This document shows positions 61,811-64,000 of a stretch of DNA of 64,000 bases, piece by piece; positions within the stretch are counted from its first letter, which is position 1; each line of letters begins with the position of its first letter. The notes beneath the pieces are model-generated. The model saw only the letters and a program-made list of their open reading frames with translations, was not told the origin of the DNA and did not search any database. The position numbers and the translations under genes were made by a program. This DNA comes from Acidovorax temperans (GTDB taxonomy: Bacteria > Pseudomonadota > Gammaproteobacteria > Burkholderiales > Burkholderiaceae_C): contig NZ_VFPV01000001.1 in the NCBI RefSeq assembly GCF_006716905.1, forward strand, positions 487,501-551,500. The letters run 5' to 3'.

Positions 61811-64000
61811 AGAAGATGGACAGGCCGCGCCTGTAGCCATCCGCCGCGAAGACTACACCGCCCCCGCCTACTGGATCGACAGCGTTGAGCTCACGTTCGA
61901 CCTGGACCCCGCCAAGACCCGCGTGCTCAACCGCATGGTGCTGCGCCGCAACGCCGATGTGCCCGCGCAGCCGCTGCGCCTGGACGGCGAAGACCTGAAC
62001 CTGGCGCGCGTGCTGGTCAACGGCCAGGGCACCTCGTTCAAGATGGACGGCGGCCAGCTGGTGCTGGAAAACCTGCCCGAAGGCACTGACGCCTTCGCGC
62101 TTGAAATCTTCACCACCTGCGCGCCCGCCAAGAACACCAAGCTCATGGGCCTGTACGTGAGCAACGATTCGTTCTTCACCCAGTGCGAGGCCGAAGGTTT
62201 CCGCCGCATCACCTACTTCCTGGACCGCCCCGATGTGATGGCCAGCTACAGCGTGACGCTGCGGGCCGACAAGACGCAATACCCCGTGCTGCTGAGCAAC
62301 GGCAACCTGGTGGACAGCGGCGACCTGGAAGACGGCCGCCACTTTGCCAAGTGGGTGGATCCGCACAAGAAGCCCTGCTACCTGTTTGCCCTGGTGGCGG
62401 GCAAGCTGGTGGCACGGGAGCAAAAGATCCGCACCCGCGCGGGCACAGATCACCTGCTGCAGGTGTATGTGCGCCCCGGCGACCTGGGCAAGACCGAGCA
62501 CGCCATGAATTCGCTGATGGCCAGCATTGCCTGGGACGAAGCCCGCTTTGGCCTGCCGCTGGACCTGGAGCGCTTCATGATCGTCGCCACCAGCGACTTC
62601 AACATGGGCGCCATGGAAAACAAGGGCCTGAACATCTTCAACACGAAGTACGTTCTGGCCAGCGAAGCCACCGCCACCGACACCGACTTTGCCAACATCG
62701 AGAGCGTGGTCGGTCACGAGTACTTCCACAACTGGACTGGCAACCGCGTGACCTGCCGCGACTGGTTCCAGCTGAGTCTGAAGGAAGGCCTCACGGTCTT
62801 CCGTGACCAGGAATTCAGCATGGACCTGGCGGGCAGCCCGTCGGCCCGCGCCGTCAAACGCATCGAAGACGTGCGCGTGCTGCGCACCGCACAGTTCCCC
62901 GAAGACGCAGGCCCCATGGCCCACCCGGTGCGGCCTGACAGCTACGTCGAGATCAACAACTTCTACACCGTCACCATCTACGAAAAAGGCTCCGAGGTCG
63001 TGCGCATGCAGCACAACCTGGTGGGCCGCGACGGTTTTGCCAAGGGCATAAAGCTGTACTTCGAGCGCCACGACGGCCAGGCCGTGACCTGTGACGACTT
63101 CGTACAAGCCATTGCCGATGCCAACCCGGCAAGCCCCTTGGCGCAGCATCTGCCCCAGTTCAAGCGCTGGTACAGCCAGGCCGGCACACCCCGCGTGCGC
63201 GCTACGGGCGTGTATGACGCCGCCACGCGCAGCTACGCGCTCACGCTGTCGCAAAGCTGCCCCGCCACGCCTGGCCAGTCGAGCAAAGAGCCGTTTGTGA
63301 TTCCGGTAGAGCTGGGGCTGCTCAGCGCATCGGGCGCCCCCTTGGCCCTGCAACTGGAGGGCGAAGGCGCCAGTGGCGCAACGTCTCAAGTGCTGGTGCT
63401 GACCGAAGCGTCGCAAACCTTCACCTTCACCAACCTGGATGCAGCCCCGGTGCCATCGCTGCTGCGCAACTTCAGCGCGCCCGTGGTGCTGGACATCGAC
63501 TACACCGATGCCGAACTGCTGACCCTGCTGGCGCACGACACCGATGCCTTCAACCGCTGGGAAGCAGGCCAGCGCCTGGCACTGCGCATTGCTATCAATC
63601 ACATAGCTGGCAGCGCTGATCTGGCGGGCGCTACAGGCACTTTTGAGCCTAAACTTCTGGGCACTGCTTTTGTGGAGGCCATGCGCGCCGTGCTGCGCCA
63701 TCCCGCCCTGGACGCAGCCTTCAAGGAACTGGTGCTCACCCTGCCTTCAGAGACCTACATCGCCGAGCAACTGGACGTGGTGGACCCGCAGCGTATCCAC
63801 GCCGTGCGCGAAGCCATGCGCACCGAACTGGCGCTGGCCTTGCAGGCCGATTGGGAATGGGCCTGGGAACAACACCAGAACACCGGTGGCTACCGACCCG
63901 ACAGCGTGTCTGCCGGCCGCCGCGCACTCAGCGGCATGGCCTTGCACATGCTGTGCATCGCCGCCAAGACAACGGGCGATGCCGTCTGGCCCGGCAAGGC
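61794..64000 (+). CDS. pepN: Aminopeptidase N (M1 family), C-terminus beyond window
   Basis: 735 codons are visible of a normal 880-900. A zinc metallopeptidase of the M1 family removing N-terminal residues from peptides in the cytoplasm. GAMENKGLNIFNTKYVLA is the substrate-amine motif, and VGHEYFHNWTGNRVTCRDWF holds the HExxH-type zinc site with the following Glu in LSLKEGLTVF. Residues about 599-619 (IAINHIAGSADLAGATGTFE) are encoded by a copy of the interspersed repeat. The gene overlaps the HAD phosphatase end. Confidence 0.95.
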   Translation, partial: MLQLSKEDGQAAPVAIRREDYTAPAYWIDSVELTFDLDPAKTRVLNRMVLRRNADVPAQPLRLDGEDLNLARVLVNGQGTSFKMDGGQLVLENLPEGTDAFALEIFTTCAPAKNTKLMGLYVSNDSFFTQCEAEGFRRITYFLDRPDVMASYSVTLRADKTQYPVLLSNGNLVDSGDLEDGRHFAKWVDPHKKPCYLFALVAGKLVAREQKIRTRAGTDHLLQVYVRPGDLGKTEHAMNSLMASIAWDEARFGLPLDLERFMIVATSDFNMGAMENKGLNIFNTKYVLASEATATDTDFANIESVVGHEYFHNWTGNRVTCRDWFQLSLKEGLTVFRDQEFSMDLAGSPSARAVKRIEDVRVLRTAQFPEDAGPMAHPVRPDSYVEINNFYTVTIYEKGSEVVRMQHNLVGRDGFAKGIKLYFERHDGQAVTCDDFVQAIADANPASPLAQHLPQFKRWYSQAGTPRVRATGVYDAATRSYALTLSQSCPATPGQSSKEPFVIPVELGLLSASGAPLALQLEGEGASGATSQVLVLTEASQTFTFTNLDAAPVPSLLRNFSAPVVLDIDYTDAELLTLLAHDTDAFNRWEAGQRLALRIAINHIAGSADLAGATGTFEPKLLGTAFVEAMRAVLRHPALDAAFKELVLTLPSETYIAEQLDVVDPQRIHAVREAMRTELALALQADWEWAWEQHQNTGGYRPDSVSAGRRALSGMALHMLCIAAKTTGDAVWPGK
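63588..63648 (+). repeat. Two-hairpin interspersed repeat, copy 7, inside pepN
   Basis: GCTATCAATCACATAGC, then GCGCTGATCTGGCGGGCGC, then TACAGGC. It has the same order of elements as the intergenic copies and is translated in frame within pepN. Confidence 0.65.

Noticed and set aside
61764-63701. 645-codon minus-strand open frame
   Set aside because: Antisense of pepN. The sense frame has the GAMEN and zinc motifs.

Overview
This is high-GC chromosomal DNA from a betaproteobacterium, most likely an Acidovorax-like member of the Comamonadaceae (Burkholderiales). The call rests on recognised gene content and order: folC-dedD-cvpA-purF, gltX beside tRNA genes, Tct/Bug tricarboxylate uptake genes, two LIV-type ABC operons, a DUF4148 protein, a DUF2325 protein, and a two-hairpin repeat scattered between genes. 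No database search was possible, so products are named from motifs and family knowledge.

Layout. 1-3.8 kb: a tightly coupled minus-strand photoprotection operon (lipocalin, renalase-like flavoprotein, DUF2256, cryptochrome DASH, and a photolyase-related gene cut by the window edge). 4-8 kb: glutaredoxin, DUF2789, an alpha/beta hydrolase and a secreted 3-hydroxybutyrate-oligomer hydrolase. 7.9-14.8 kb: a complete branched-chain amino acid/amide-type ABC transporter (livMHFG plus binding protein) preceded by a PAS-sigma54 activator, with a 14-bp perfect inverted repeat between activator and transporter. 14.9-15.6 kb: a DUF2325 gene behind a Fur-box-like site. 15.9-21.3 kb: tctABC divergent from the tctDE two-component system. 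21.3-23.8 kb: Hsp15, a periplasmic iron-binding protein and a short-chain dehydrogenase behind a LiuR-like operator.

23.9-33.0 kb is a roughly 9-kb genomic island at a tRNA-Asp gene. An 18-bp copy of the tRNA 3' end marks its far side, and a truncated integrase sits beside the tRNA. The cargo is a TetR-controlled TolC/HlyD/ABC-2-permease pair with no ATPase gene, a LysR regulator, a DUF4148 protein with 135-bp internal repeats, and transposase debris. 33.0-33.7 kb holds a tandem duplication of the tRNA-Asp/Glu/Ala block, followed on the minus strand by gltX and the purF-cvpA-dedD-folC group.

39.5-45 kb carries several insertions: an intact IS4-family element with 18-bp inverted repeats and a 10-bp target duplication inside a transcription terminator, an IS200-type element after argG, and a 129-bp MITE-like element. 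45-53.6 kb is housekeeping and signalling: hybrid histidine kinase, murB, yajQ, a retropepsin-like protease, a degenerate HD-GYP protein, plsY, ybaK and an aldo/keto reductase. 53.8-58.5 kb is a second LIV-type ABC operon. 58.8-64 kb holds an alpha/beta hydrolase, prfB with its programmed +1 frameshift, a HAD phosphatase, and pepN, which runs off the window and contains an in-frame copy of the interspersed repeat.
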